Assembly: GCA_947243845.1 (NCBI GenBank)
Contig: CAMXIF010000002.1
Coordinates: 62,001-126,000, forward strand
Origin: an uncultured bacterium
GTDB taxonomy: Bacteria; Bacillota; Clostridia; Lachnospirales; Lachnospiraceae
Length of the DNA stretch: 64,000 bases
Reading direction: 5' to 3'
Shown piece by piece: positions 17,312 through 26,833 of the stretch; position 1 is the stretch's first letter; each line of letters begins with the position of its first letter. Under the pieces are notes generated by a model. It was given only the letters and a program-made list of their open reading frames with translations. It was not told the DNA's origin and did no database searches. Position numbers and translations under genes: made by a program.

Positions 17312-18354
17312 GGGTTAAGCACCTTTTCATAGATTCCAAGCAGGGTTTTCATATTCTGCTCTATACCAAACTCGGCCGCTGCTTTTTTGCGCGCCGCATC
17401 CCCAAGCTTTCTGCACAGATCCTCGTCTTCCAGCAGGCGTTCCAATCCCGCCTGCAGCGCCGGCGCATCCTTTACGGGTACTAGAAGCCCTGTCTCTTCC
17501 GGCCGTATCATCTGGGGAATCCCCCCGGTATCTGTGGCCACAATGCCGCAGTAATGGGTCATGGCCTCCAGAAGCGAAATCGACTGTCCTTCAAAATATG
17601 ACGGCAGTGTCAGAATCCGGCAGCGCCGCAGCCACTTGCCTTTCTCTTCACCACTCACCCAGCCCAGCCAGGTAACATGCTCCCTGTCCTGTTCTGCCTC
17701 TCTCTTCAGCTGCTCTTCCTCCCAGACACCACCCAGATAGAGATGAAAATCCGGAAATTTCTGAACCAATGCCGGTACACAGGCAAGCAATTCCCCAATG
17801 CCTTTCTCCCGGCACAGCCGTCCCAGAAATAAAACATCATGATTAGCATACTCTTTCCCGAACGCCTCTGGAATGGCGATAGAATCAGGTAATACGGTAA
17901 TCCGCTCCCGGCCTATCAATTCCCCGAAAAAGTCCTTCCAGGCCGGCGCCAGCACCAGAAAAGCATCCCCCATGGAAAGCACCCGTCTGATCTGCTTCCG
18001 GCCCTCCTCGTCCTGTTCTTTCCGGTAAAACGTCTCAAAATCTCCGCCGTGCTGGTGGATGACAATCTTTTTATGAAACCGTTTCGCCGTTCGGATAAAA
18101 AAACTCTTACGCCGATAACTGTTATCCGAAGCTACGTTCACATGCACAATATCATAGCGGGGAAGCGCCAGCAGAAAACGCAGATAAGCAGCAGCAGCCT
18201 GAAGCAGCTTGCGGAACTTACTGCCCTCCACCATGGTTCCAATATAATGCAGGTCAATCTTACGATCCAATCCCGCCTCATAATAATTGTTCACCACACC
18301 GGAAATACCGCCATGGACACAGCGGGCGGGACCGATCATCAACACGCGCATCAT
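17308..18354 (-). CDS. Glycosyltransferase family 4
   Basis: 348 residues from the ATGATG pair that overlaps the upstream Wzy-like stop (ATGA); the open frame runs further upstream inside that gene but has no GT4 sequence there. Blocks seen: MIGPARCVHGGISGVVNNYY, VLFLGRLCREKGIGELLA, LPSYFEGQSISLLEAM (EX7E) and TGGIPQMIRPEETGLLVP. It is a retaining GT-B transferase acting on a lipid-linked intermediate. It is tightly coupled on both sides, so it belongs to the same biosynthetic unit as the Wzy-like, GT17 and DUF5672 genes. Confidence 0.9.
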   Translation of the reverse strand: MMRVLMIGPARCVHGGISGVVNNYYEAGLDRKIDLHYIGTMVEGSKFRKLLQAAAAYLRFLLALPRYDIVHVNVASDNSYRRKSFFIRTAKRFHKKIVIHQHGGDFETFYRKEQDEEGRKQIRRVLSMGDAFLVLAPAWKDFFGELIGRERITVLPDSIAIPEAFGKEYANHDVLFLGRLCREKGIGELLACVPALVQKFPDFHLYLGGVWEEEQLKREAEQDREHVTWLGWVSGEEKGKWLRRCRILTLPSYFEGQSISLLEAMTHYCGIVATDTGGIPQMIRPEETGLLVPVKDAPALQAGLERLLEDEDLCRKLGDAARKKAAAEFGIEQNMKTLLGIYEKVLNP

Positions 18355-19607
18355 GTCTGCCCCCGTTCCGGGTCTGCTTTGCCCCAGTTCTCCAGCCAAA
18401 GGACAGACCCCATCATCATGAGCAGATAATTTCTGCCGATATAAACGGAAATCAGGTGCGCCTCCACCACCGTATACACCGCAAAGGCCACAAACAGCAC
18501 CAGTCCGCAGGCATCTTTTCTTCTGGCAAACTGCCATAGAAGCGCCAGACATGCGGCCACATACAAGATGCCCGGAATCACACCATACCGATAAAAAAGT
18601 TTGATCCACCCCATATCAAAATAATAATTCATGTTATTTTCTTTCGAAAACAGAGACCATGTTTGAATCATGCCGTTCTTTTCCCACGAATCCGTGAGGC
18701 TGACTATTCTGCCGCTGATATGGCGGTCAATCTTACCAAGCAAAACAATATGGGAATTATCCCTGGGATTTTCATAGAAAAACTCATTCCACTGGGCTTC
18801 CCGCACCCTCTGGGCACAGACAGCTGCATCCACCGAAAACCCGATGCATAGAACAAATACCAGGAAACCGCAGATATAAGCTGCTTTCTTCTCCCGCAGT
18901 GTTTTACTCAACGTCATCAAAAGAGCGCCGCCGATAAAAGCCATGGTGATGAGCATACTGGTCTTGGAACCCGTCAGCAAATAAACGCCCACATTCAACA
19001 GCATCAAAAACAGATATAGATACCATTTTATTTTGTCAAACCAGACATAGACCCCCAATGCGGTCAGCATGAGGAACATGCAGGAGAGCGCGTTGGGATG
19101 TCCCATTCCCAATGTGTAACGGGTTTCTTCCGCTTCATCCACTCCCACATAGCGGGTCTCCTCCGCCGACTCGCGTCCATAAGCCTGTGTCAGGCTGATG
19201 TCGCCGTAAATACCCGTTACTGAGAGCAATACAATGAGCAGACAGCCCGCCAAGGTCACATAGAAAGTATACCGCAGCATCTGCCGCAGGGGAATATCCT
19301 TGCAGGCTGCCACAAAGGTCACGATCCGGATGATATCATTGGCTCCCGTGACCCGATAGGAGATAAATCCCAGCGCCTCAAAGGCAAAGAGAAACGCCCA
19401 CTCCTTCCAATCATACTTTGTGAGCAGGACTTTGGCCGCGAAAAGAAGAAAGGTTATCCGAAACAGATAGCCTTCTATGGGATTGGTATAGTTACTCTTG
19501 TCGATAATGACCACCAGAAGTTCAATGGTCAACCCGGCATAAAACAGAAGCCAGGGAATACGACTTTCCTCTCTCAAACGCCTGTACAATGTCCACACTT
19601 TATTCAC
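18351..19607 (-). CDS. Wzy-like polysaccharide polymerase
   Basis: 418 residues with roughly ten hydrophobic segments and a large extracellular loop (about 285-325). The TLGMGHPNALSCMF segment carries the HPN element found in O-antigen polymerases, followed by LLTGSKTSMLI, similar to the polymerase/ligase core. The start is GTG directly after GGGAGGGC, overlapping the upstream GT17 stop. It probably polymerises repeat units outside the membrane. It is the second of three polymerase/ligase candidates in the window. The sequence is too variable for a firm family name. Confidence 0.75.
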   Translation of the reverse strand: MNKVWTLYRRLREESRIPWLLFYAGLTIELLVVIIDKSNYTNPIEGYLFRITFLLFAAKVLLTKYDWKEWAFLFAFEALGFISYRVTGANDIIRIVTFVAACKDIPLRQMLRYTFYVTLAGCLLIVLLSVTGIYGDISLTQAYGRESAEETRYVGVDEAEETRYTLGMGHPNALSCMFLMLTALGVYVWFDKIKWYLYLFLMLLNVGVYLLTGSKTSMLITMAFIGGALLMTLSKTLREKKAAYICGFLVFVLCIGFSVDAAVCAQRVREAQWNEFFYENPRDNSHIVLLGKIDRHISGRIVSLTDSWEKNGMIQTWSLFSKENNMNYYFDMGWIKLFYRYGVIPGILYVAACLALLWQFARRKDACGLVLFVAFAVYTVVEAHLISVYIGRNYLLMMMGSVLWLENWGKADPERGQT

Positions 19608-20551
19608 GCCCTCCCATGCAGCGCCTTGGCCGCCATACCATGCAGACGCCTTAATACCTGCAGGCCGGCGAGTTTAGTCTTCTTCCATAAAATCCCCATT
19701 TTTCCTACCTTGGGAGCCATCAGGAACTCATATTCCTCCTGGTGTTCCCGTAAGTACACAGGGTAAGTCTCATCAATTTCCACCCGTTTAAACTGTGCAT
19801 TGCGCCCAAAAATATCCTCTCCGCATAACAACCTGTCCACTGCCTCATTTAAATATCGGTTGTTATTATATTCCTGATGTGCCGCTGCCTGTACTTTGAT
19901 GCCAATCCTTTTGGCCACATCCCGCTCTCCATCGCCGCCCATATAGCCAAAATGCCAACCGCCGTCCGCTATCCGCACACTTCTGGAATCTGTTGGTGAT
20001 ACCTCCCGCAGATACACGATCCCTTCCGGGGGCAGACTGCCAAAACTGCAGACCTTCGTACCCAGCCACTGCTTCTTATCCACGCCGGAAAACTCCCCCG
20101 TAATGGACAGCAAGTTCCCGGAAACCTCCTCCATATTCAGAAAACAATAGAACATTCTCTGCGCCAGATGATATATCTTGCCCGCGTCAAAATGCTCTAT
20201 CACCTGCAAAAGAGTATCCGGATTCGGAATCTCGTCCACATCGCTGAAAATAATGATATCCTCCGGTTTGCAGTCCGAAAGCGCGCGAATCAGCTGGTTT
20301 TTCTGGTATTTATCCCGTTCGTGGGTGGTTACGCCGCTCATGGGGGAATCCGTCACTGCCACATAGCGGATCTTGTCTTTAAATTTATCAAAAAGCTGCC
20401 TGTTCTGGGCAAATATCATCTTTTTGTCATCCCCGGAAAAAGTCACTGAGGATTCTTCCAGAACAAAATAATCCACGTAAGGATCCAGAATCTCCATCCG
20501 CAGTTTCAGAATATCCAGTTCGTTAAAAAAGGGAACACAGTCAAATATCAT
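19604..20551 (-). CDS. Glycosyltransferase family 17-type protein
   Basis: 315 residues, matching the GT17 (beta-1,4-N-acetylglucosaminyltransferase-like) domain. Seen are MIFDCVPFFNELDILKLRME, YFVLEESSVTFSG, HERDKYQKNQLIRAL and the acidic metal site IIFSDVDEIPN; further on GGWHFGYMGG. The eukaryotic members add bisecting GlcNAc; bacterial homologues in capsule loci probably also transfer GlcNAc or a related sugar. AAGGAGTAG precedes the ATG, and the gene overlaps the DUF5672 gene upstream and the Wzy-like gene downstream. Specificity is inferred. Confidence 0.85.
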   Translation of the reverse strand: MIFDCVPFFNELDILKLRMEILDPYVDYFVLEESSVTFSGDDKKMIFAQNRQLFDKFKDKIRYVAVTDSPMSGVTTHERDKYQKNQLIRALSDCKPEDIIIFSDVDEIPNPDTLLQVIEHFDAGKIYHLAQRMFYCFLNMEEVSGNLLSITGEFSGVDKKQWLGTKVCSFGSLPPEGIVYLREVSPTDSRSVRIADGGWHFGYMGGDGERDVAKRIGIKVQAAAHQEYNNNRYLNEAVDRLLCGEDIFGRNAQFKRVEIDETYPVYLREHQEEYEFLMAPKVGKMGILWKKTKLAGLQVLRRLHGMAAKALHGRA

Positions 20552-21321
20552 AGTCTACTCCTTCTCCAGAACAAAAACGGCCGAATAATGTCCTTACACT
20601 TCTGCCATCTGACCTTCCAGGGATTCTCAAAATGCGGATACTGTTCATTCCTGCCCCTCCATTTATGGAAGAGGAACGGCGCTTCCACATCCATGATCTC
20701 CGGAATCATATGCTCATGCCCAAAATATTTTGCCACTTCAATCGGTGCAAACCGCATTCCAGCCTCCTCAATCAGATTTTTATATTTACAGCATAAGAAG
20801 ATATCCTCGTTATAATTGTCATCATCCGTCTTTTCCCATTTTAAATGCTCCTTTTCAGGAAAATCCAGAAGTCTTTTACTGCGGATTGACACACTGTTGC
20901 CCACCCGGCAAAGTTGCCCCTTAGAATCCCGGTAAGTATAATCGTTCTGAGGAAGCGGCCAGGGAGAACCAATGTAATCATAATCCAAAAACTCCTCCCG
21001 CCAGCTCTCCGGATGAACCACAAAGCCATCCGCATGGACAATAAGCGCATAGTCCGTATGAATGTGCTTGCTCAATTCATACACCATTTTATAGTTAAAC
21101 TTATCTATATTATCCAATTTCGTTGTGTGGGAATAGCGAATCGTTCGGGGCAGTGTCAGAGGTTTTCTGTGGGTGATCAATACCACATCCCCGAAATCAA
21201 TCCCCCGCATACTGTATTCTAACGCATGAATGGTCTCATAAATATCCACGCTGGTCATCGCCGCCAGCGTCACATTTGGCAAATTCAGTTTTGACTGCTT
21301 TGTCTGTGCTTCCTCTCTCAT
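20548..21321 (-). CDS. DUF5672-family protein, putative glycosyltransferase
   Basis: 257 residues from the ATG that follows GAGG; an upstream TTG overlaps the previous gene but is less likely. The protein has LPNVTLAAMTSVDIYETIHAL, YALIVHADGFVV, YIGSPWPLP and a later RVGNSVSIRSKRLL, the pattern of DUF5672 proteins, which look like GT-A transferases (HADGF in place of a DxD loop). Found often in capsule loci; biochemical role unproven. It lies between a DUF6056-like membrane protein and the GT17 gene, overlapping the latter by four bases. Confidence 0.75.
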   Translation of the reverse strand: MREEAQTKQSKLNLPNVTLAAMTSVDIYETIHALEYSMRGIDFGDVVLITHRKPLTLPRTIRYSHTTKLDNIDKFNYKMVYELSKHIHTDYALIVHADGFVVHPESWREEFLDYDYIGSPWPLPQNDYTYRDSKGQLCRVGNSVSIRSKRLLDFPEKEHLKWEKTDDDNYNEDIFLCCKYKNLIEEAGMRFAPIEVAKYFGHEHMIPEIMDVEAPFLFHKWRGRNEQYPHFENPWKVRWQKCKDIIRPFLFWRRSRL

Positions 21322-21329
21322 CATTACCC

Positions 21330-22880
21330 TCAATCCAATTCTTTCACTTTCACATAATCCTTATGATAATACCGCGTAACAGCCAGATTCAGCCAGTTGC
21401 CCGGATCCGTGGACAAATCCTCAAAATCAAACAGAGCCGGTTTGGCGCTGTAAGGAGCAAGTTCTACCTCGGCAGCTCCTTCATCCATATAAATCTCGTG
21501 CCGTTCCATGGCCTCAGTATAGAAAGTCTGTGCATCCCCGTTGAGCAGGGAACGCGTAGCTGAGACAGCTGTGTACGTATTTTTATCAGCGGTAAACACC
21601 CATACAATCAGTACCAGAAACACACAGACTGCCGTCATCCGTTTCCCTGCCCTCTCCAGGAAACTGCCGAACGCATCCGCTGCCTTCTCTTCTCTCTTTC
21701 TGTGGCTGAAATACCCAAGCCAATAGGCTGTGGTCGCAAACAGCCCCAGATAATATACCATCTGAATGATGTTATCTACTCTGGAAAGCCCCACCATACC
21801 TACCGCATAAAGAGTGGGGGTAAACATGGCAGAGAGTACACAATAGACACCCGCTGTCACCCACACGGGATGGGCAAACGTCCTGTCAGAAGCTTTCATG
21901 ATCTTCCACAAAACGGGCAGAACCGCCAGCCACACCAATATCACAAAAGCCGGCGTCCAGCGGATGATAAACACCATGGTATGATAGAAGGACAAAAGTA
22001 CTGACAGAACAGGGGAATACCCTACGGAAGGATCCAGCGTGCTTCTCACCAGATTACCCGGCGCTATGATATTGCACAAAAACCCCGCACTCCCTGTCAC
22101 CAGTGGCAGACAGACCGCCCATATCTTCCTGCGGTTTCTGACAATGGCATACAGCAGGAGAAACACCATCAGAATCTCTGCCTGCAATCCTGTGATCAGA
22201 TTGCCGCCGCCCACAATCACCGCCAGCACAGCCGCCGTGACGCTACAGATTATCTCGCCCTTTCTACTTTCCGCCCACAGAGCGCCCGATACCGCTGTCA
22301 GCATAAAAAACCAAAGAGACTGCATCAAAATATAATGCGTGGAACCGTTGTACCAGTAAATCCCCTCAAAGGGAGCCTCCAACACCTGATAAAACATAAA
22401 TAGCAGCAGCAGGATGACAAACGAAGCCTCCGCCCTTTCCGCCCCCAGCCACTTTGTAAGGATATGCCGTCCCAGTATGAAGGTGGATACAGCAAACAGG
22501 CCGATCATAAGAACCGGCACCACCCAGGCAATCTCATAATGAAAATTCATCGGGCATAACGCCATCAGGAAACAGGAAATATAGGTGCCCTGCCAGTTCT
22601 GATAAAATTCCATATTCTGCCGCCAAGCTGTCTGTACGGATTCGAGATATGAACCCGTTGCCGCCCACGTATCGTGCACCTGTCTGCCGTAATCATAGTC
22701 ATCGATACACATGACATTATATTGTCCAAGCAAAAGCAGCGGAATCAGGGAAACAATAAGTAAAAGGGCCGCACACACCACCATCTGCCGGGGTGTCACA
22801 CGTTCCAAAAAAGCTGCAGCTTTCTCAGAAACTATCTTATTAACTTTTTCATGTATCTTATCATTATTCATATAAAGCAT
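21330..22880 (-). CDS. Multipass membrane protein, DUF6056-like, GT-C type
   Basis: 516 residues with about ten membrane segments. Just after the first helix lies MCIDDYDYGRQVHDTW, an acidic loop in the place where GT-C transferases carry their catalytic Asp, and WQGTYISCFLMAL follows, as in DUF6056/GtrV-like proteins. The C-terminus is a roughly 90-residue soluble tail. It probably uses a polyprenyl-phosphate sugar to decorate the glycan outside the cell. A second possible start (MNNDK) lies three codons in. Assigned by topology and motif only. Confidence 0.65.
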   Translation of the reverse strand: MLYMNNDKIHEKVNKIVSEKAAAFLERVTPRQMVVCAALLLIVSLIPLLLLGQYNVMCIDDYDYGRQVHDTWAATGSYLESVQTAWRQNMEFYQNWQGTYISCFLMALCPMNFHYEIAWVVPVLMIGLFAVSTFILGRHILTKWLGAERAEASFVILLLLFMFYQVLEAPFEGIYWYNGSTHYILMQSLWFFMLTAVSGALWAESRKGEIICSVTAAVLAVIVGGGNLITGLQAEILMVFLLLYAIVRNRRKIWAVCLPLVTGSAGFLCNIIAPGNLVRSTLDPSVGYSPVLSVLLSFYHTMVFIIRWTPAFVILVWLAVLPVLWKIMKASDRTFAHPVWVTAGVYCVLSAMFTPTLYAVGMVGLSRVDNIIQMVYYLGLFATTAYWLGYFSHRKREEKAADAFGSFLERAGKRMTAVCVFLVLIVWVFTADKNTYTAVSATRSLLNGDAQTFYTEAMERHEIYMDEGAAEVELAPYSAKPALFDFEDLSTDPGNWLNLAVTRYYHKDYVKVKELD

Positions 22881-22952
22881 TTTCCTCTATCCTGATTCCC
22901 CGCCCCACTGCTATCCTTCCATTTCCTGTATTGCATGCTTCCTCAACACCTT

Positions 22953-23987
22953 TCAGTGGATCAGTCTCTTTACTCTTCTCTCCACCCCTCTGGCAATCTT
23001 GCAGACATAGGCCTTCTTATAGATATACCAGGCATGTGCCTGCAGCATCTTAAGCCGTGCCCCTTCCGGACGGACATTCAATTTCTGGTATCTGGCCGAA
23101 GTCTGCTTGTAGCGCTGCAATTCCTCCCGGCATTCTTCGGCTGTAAACAGCCTGCCCTTCCTGTCCATATAATGGAAGAGACTGTATATATTCTGTTCCG
23201 AAGCCCAATAACCATCAGACACATTGTGCCTTGCCCAATATTTAGGCGCAATGGCAAATTTTAAAGTCTCGCTGGTATGCGCAGGCAGACAGGCAAAGGA
23301 AGAATTGGAGAGCAATAAATAATGGGCGTTCTTTAATGTCACATAATCCTTGCCAATGTCAAAATGATGCGCCTCAATGCCCGGCAGCATCTTCTGCGCC
23401 GTCTCCACATCGTCTGTGATGATCACAAACTCCATATCGGGACGGATCTTTCTCATCTCCTCCATCCCATGAAGCCAGTATCTGCGATTGATCAGAAGTT
23501 CCGGGCTTCCCGTGTACTCCCCGCCCCGCATATTAATAACGCAAAGATTCTCCCGGCTGTACTCATAGGAATCATATTCCGGCTTCACCTTAAGCCACTG
23601 CCTTACCTGCGGAAGATATTTAACAAAATAAGACTCATCCTGCATATTTCCATAAATCAGCGTATTGTCCGCAATCTGATGTATCCTCGAATCCGCCCCG
23701 GCCACATAGCAGCCATGCATCAGATCATGTTTGGAATTGCCAACAAAAAGCCTGTCTTCCACATCATGATACACCTGGAAATTCTTCTTTTCTTCCTCCG
23801 TGATCACATGCCCCAGATCCATATCCATGAAGTACATGCCCCGATTGCTGTGAATATTAACCGCGAACCGTTCCTGCCCTGCGGTGCCAAACTCGTATCC
23901 GTTTTCCAGCGCCACGGCTCTTGCCGTCACATAACAGAACAACTGGTTGCCCAGCCCCTGTCCGTTGATAAACTCTGTTCCTACCAT
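22953..23987 (-). CDS. Divergent GT11-like glycosyltransferase
   Basis: 344 residues. The N-terminal FINGQGLGNQLFCYVTARA keeps the GT11 GGLGNQ-like loop, and YLLLSNSSFACLP corresponds to the family's second block. However the hallmark HxRxGDY is replaced by NMRGGEY (152-158): His becomes Asn and Asp becomes Glu. This may mean a different donor or a changed mechanism, and the long basic C-terminus (from about 300) is extra. GGGACAG precedes the ATG. It is separated by 63 bases from the ABC exporter gene. Confidence 0.7.
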   Translation of the reverse strand: MVGTEFINGQGLGNQLFCYVTARAVALENGYEFGTAGQERFAVNIHSNRGMYFMDMDLGHVITEEEKKNFQVYHDVEDRLFVGNSKHDLMHGCYVAGADSRIHQIADNTLIYGNMQDESYFVKYLPQVRQWLKVKPEYDSYEYSRENLCVINMRGGEYTGSPELLINRRYWLHGMEEMRKIRPDMEFVIITDDVETAQKMLPGIEAHHFDIGKDYVTLKNAHYLLLSNSSFACLPAHTSETLKFAIAPKYWARHNVSDGYWASEQNIYSLFHYMDRKGRLFTAEECREELQRYKQTSARYQKLNVRPEGARLKMLQAHAWYIYKKAYVCKIARGVERRVKRLIH

Positions 23988-24050
23988 CTGTCCCGGGTAT
24001 TTCCTTTCTTCAAAGTAAATTTGCTTCGCGGACTCGGATAAGCGGAGATT

Positions 24051-25853
24051 TTATGATTGCAGTGCAGTCTCCGTAATCTTGCCATTTTCTACTTTATAGA
24101 TAACATCGCACTTGGCAATGGTGTTCAGCCTGTGGGCAATGATGACCATAGTCTTCTTACCATGGAAACTGTTGACCGCCTCCATCACCGCCTGCTCCGT
24201 ATCCCCATCCAGAGCCGATGTAGCCTCATCAAAGACCAGAATCTCCGGATTGTGATAGAGCGCCCTGGCAATTCCCAGCCGCTGTCTCTGTCCGCCGGAA
24301 ATTCTGACACCTCTGTCACCTATGGTAGTTTCAAGCCCCTCCGGCAATTCTTCCACGAAACTTTTAAGCTGCGCTTCTTCCAGCACTTCCCAGATCCGCT
24401 TATCGTCAATCTTGTCCGCATCGATACCGAAAGCGATATTGTCCCTGATGGACTCATCAATCAGATAGATGGATTGCGGAATATAGCCGATCCTGCTAAG
24501 CCAGGAAGCATAATTCTCGAAAATATTGTGCCCGTCACAGGTAATACTTCCCTCCTGTACATGCAAAAGCCCCAGCAGAATATCCACAATCGTGGACTTA
24601 CCCGCACCGGAAGGCCCCATAATCCCCACTGACTGCCCCTTCTTCACTTCCATATGAGCGTCTGTGAAAATCGGCTTATCTGTATTCGGATACGTAAAGC
24701 TGATATGATCCAGCACAATCTTATCCTTCAAATCCAGCGGCTGCTTCATTTCCTCTTCGCCGCCGACTAATCCCGTCACACTGCCATTCACGTCAAGTTT
24801 CATGTTCTCTGTCAGATTATCATACAGATAATCCAGGCAGGGCTGGGAATAGGCAATCTCTGAAAGGTAGGTATTGATGCGGTTGGTAGCCGGCATCACC
24901 CGCACGGCCGCCACTGCAAAAGCCATCAACTGCTGGAACAACGCGGAGATATCGCCGCCCCTGGTCATATAAATCATAATAAACGACAACACCGCCACGA
25001 TAAAGACCGTCTCAATCAACAGCCTCGGCGTATTGTTCATGACAGCGTAATTTCTCGCCACATTTGCGCCAATCGCGCCGCTCTCATAGTAGTTGCGCAC
25101 AAAAAACTCTTCACGGTGCAATACCTTCACGTCCTTCAGACCATAGATGGACTGAATCCTCCATTTGGCGATTCTGGACTGAATGGCCTGGTTCTTGCGC
25201 CCGATCGCATTTAACCGGGGTTTTAATATTTTGGTAATGATCAATGTCATGCCCAAAAAGACCGCTCCACAAAATACTGTCATGGCAGGACTCGCCACCA
25301 ACAGCACAATACAGATGGAGACTGCCACCACAATCTCCGTGATCATCTGAATCATCACCAGAATCAACTGGAATGCATTGGGGATATCACTGTCTGTCAG
25401 TCGAAACACCGTAGGAATATCCGCTCCCAGATATTCCTCATAGGGCCTGTTTAGAAATTCCCGCATCACGCGGCTGATCATCCGATTTCGATTCCGGGTT
25501 ACAAAGGTATTCTGTACATAGGTCTGCAGCAGAAGATAGAGGTTTTTCACAATGAACAGTGCGATCATCGTCCCCAGCATCAACATGATCAGTTCTCTGC
25601 CGGACGCTATCTTTATAGGAAGAAACTCTAAAACCATGGTCACATATCGGTTTTGCAAAAAGAGATCCGGCTCCATGATAGCCTGCACGACCGGCACCAT
25701 GATAGATACGCTCAATGTTTCCAGCACACCGCCGATCAGAATCATCACCGCAAGCCCCGCAAGCTGCAGGCGCTGTTTCTTGTCAAAAAGATATGCTATT
25801 TTCTTTAATAAGGTTACCTGCTCCTGCTTTTCTTCTTTGATTGCATCACTCAT
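24051..25853 (-). CDS. ABC transporter, fused permease and ATPase (MsbA/PglK-like)
   Basis: 600 residues: six membrane segments in the first 330 residues, then an ATPase domain. Walker A is MGPSGAGKSTIVDILLG, the signature is RISGGQRQRLGIARAL, Walker B is ILVFDEATSALDGDTE and the switch His is in VIIAHRLNT. The half-transporter format works as a homodimer and resembles lipid-linked oligosaccharide flippases such as PglK. Its place among glycosyltransferases suggests export of a lipid-linked glycan, alongside the Wzx protein. AAGGAAACGAT precedes the ATG. A peptide or lipid exporter role is not excluded. Confidence 0.9.
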   Translation of the reverse strand: MSDAIKEEKQEQVTLLKKIAYLFDKKQRLQLAGLAVMILIGGVLETLSVSIMVPVVQAIMEPDLFLQNRYVTMVLEFLPIKIASGRELIMLMLGTMIALFIVKNLYLLLQTYVQNTFVTRNRNRMISRVMREFLNRPYEEYLGADIPTVFRLTDSDIPNAFQLILVMIQMITEIVVAVSICIVLLVASPAMTVFCGAVFLGMTLIITKILKPRLNAIGRKNQAIQSRIAKWRIQSIYGLKDVKVLHREEFFVRNYYESGAIGANVARNYAVMNNTPRLLIETVFIVAVLSFIMIYMTRGGDISALFQQLMAFAVAAVRVMPATNRINTYLSEIAYSQPCLDYLYDNLTENMKLDVNGSVTGLVGGEEEMKQPLDLKDKIVLDHISFTYPNTDKPIFTDAHMEVKKGQSVGIMGPSGAGKSTIVDILLGLLHVQEGSITCDGHNIFENYASWLSRIGYIPQSIYLIDESIRDNIAFGIDADKIDDKRIWEVLEEAQLKSFVEELPEGLETTIGDRGVRISGGQRQRLGIARALYHNPEILVFDEATSALDGDTEQAVMEAVNSFHGKKTMVIIAHRLNTIAKCDVIYKVENGKITETALQS

Positions 25854-25892
25854 ATCGTATCGTTTCCTTCCGCAACTGTCCTGACAGCTTTC

Positions 25893-26822
25893 CTATTTAT
25901 CATCCTGCCCGGCCACAGTCACTTTCTGCATATCCTCTCTGTAAACATCCCGACAATCCCAGCCATTCAACCACTTGGGCGGCGCCAAGACTGTTTTATG
26001 CGGATTTATATTAAGATAAGAAGCCCACCAGCTGTAACTGCTGTTGGCAAGAATATTGTGCTTACATTTACTCATCAGGGCAAATTCCTGATGATCACAG
26101 CCCTCCGGCAGATCCACCACTGTCACATCCGTGGAGGGGCGGTCCACAAACCGCATCTTCGCCCATTCTTTATCATTGGTAAAAAGGAAAAACCGGCATC
26201 CCGGATACTGCTCCCGCATCCGCCGCATCGCTTCCTTATAATATGCTTCCGTACAGATACCGCCAAAAAGCGCCTGATTTTCCGGCGTCAGATAATCTCC
26301 CCTGCGGATATGCAGGCTCACAGACTGTGTATCCTCTATCTCCCGTAAATACGCCTGCACCCTGGCCTGCAGGTTAGACCATCCTTCCATCGGCGCGGCG
26401 CCTTCTCCCTTGGGTGCGAACAGCTTATCCACATCAAATGCAGCCCTCACCTGATCTTCCACCGCTGCAAAATACTTCTCTGTCTGCCAATACCCCTCCA
26501 GATAAATATCATCCCAGGTAAAGATTTCCGGCCGAAACCGCTTGTCCTCCTCAAAATACGACTTCCGCTTCCTGCCAAACAGTTTTCTTTTTACTCTGTG
26601 CCAGAAGAGAAGGGAGGCATCCAGCATTTCTTCTATCACCTTGGGATCCGCCTTTTCATAAGTAATCCCGAAAGCCGAAAGTGCCGGATCTCGCTTGACA
26701 TCCTCCACAAAACCTGCTACATCATCAACCTTTACATCCTTATTCAAATTCTGAAACTGCAGATACAGGGCATACTGAAACATTTGATTGCCCAGCCCGC
26801 CTGCAAACTGTATGATTACCAT
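25893..26822 (-). CDS. Alpha-1,2-fucosyltransferase family protein (GT11)
   Basis: 309 residues, a full GT11: VIIQFAGGLGNQMFQYALY at the start, the catalytic HIRRGDY at 171-177, and ILANSSYSWWASYLN near the end. All hallmark residues are intact. It is clearly related to the GT11 at 14.1-15.0 kb but not a recent duplicate, since the central thirds differ widely. It probably adds L-fucose (or a similar 6-deoxysugar) in alpha-1,2 linkage. GGAGAATCT gives a good ribosome site. It lies 11 bases downstream of a GT2. Confidence 0.92.
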   Translation of the reverse strand: MVIIQFAGGLGNQMFQYALYLQFQNLNKDVKVDDVAGFVEDVKRDPALSAFGITYEKADPKVIEEMLDASLLFWHRVKRKLFGRKRKSYFEEDKRFRPEIFTWDDIYLEGYWQTEKYFAAVEDQVRAAFDVDKLFAPKGEGAAPMEGWSNLQARVQAYLREIEDTQSVSLHIRRGDYLTPENQALFGGICTEAYYKEAMRRMREQYPGCRFFLFTNDKEWAKMRFVDRPSTDVTVVDLPEGCDHQEFALMSKCKHNILANSSYSWWASYLNINPHKTVLAPPKWLNGWDCRDVYREDMQKVTVAGQDDK

Positions 26823-26833
26823 AGATTCTCCAA

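Noticed and set aside
18355..18609. Upstream 85-codon extension of the GT4 at 17.3-18.4 kb
   Set aside because: The extension overlaps the end of the Wzy-like gene, is not GT4-like, and the ATGA overlap gives a natural start.
22868..22936. 22-codon frame (MQYRKWKDSS...) ending with ATGA overlap at a second possible start of the DUF6056-like gene
   Set aside because: The ribosome site is too close to the ATG and the sequence is not protein-like; likely chance.
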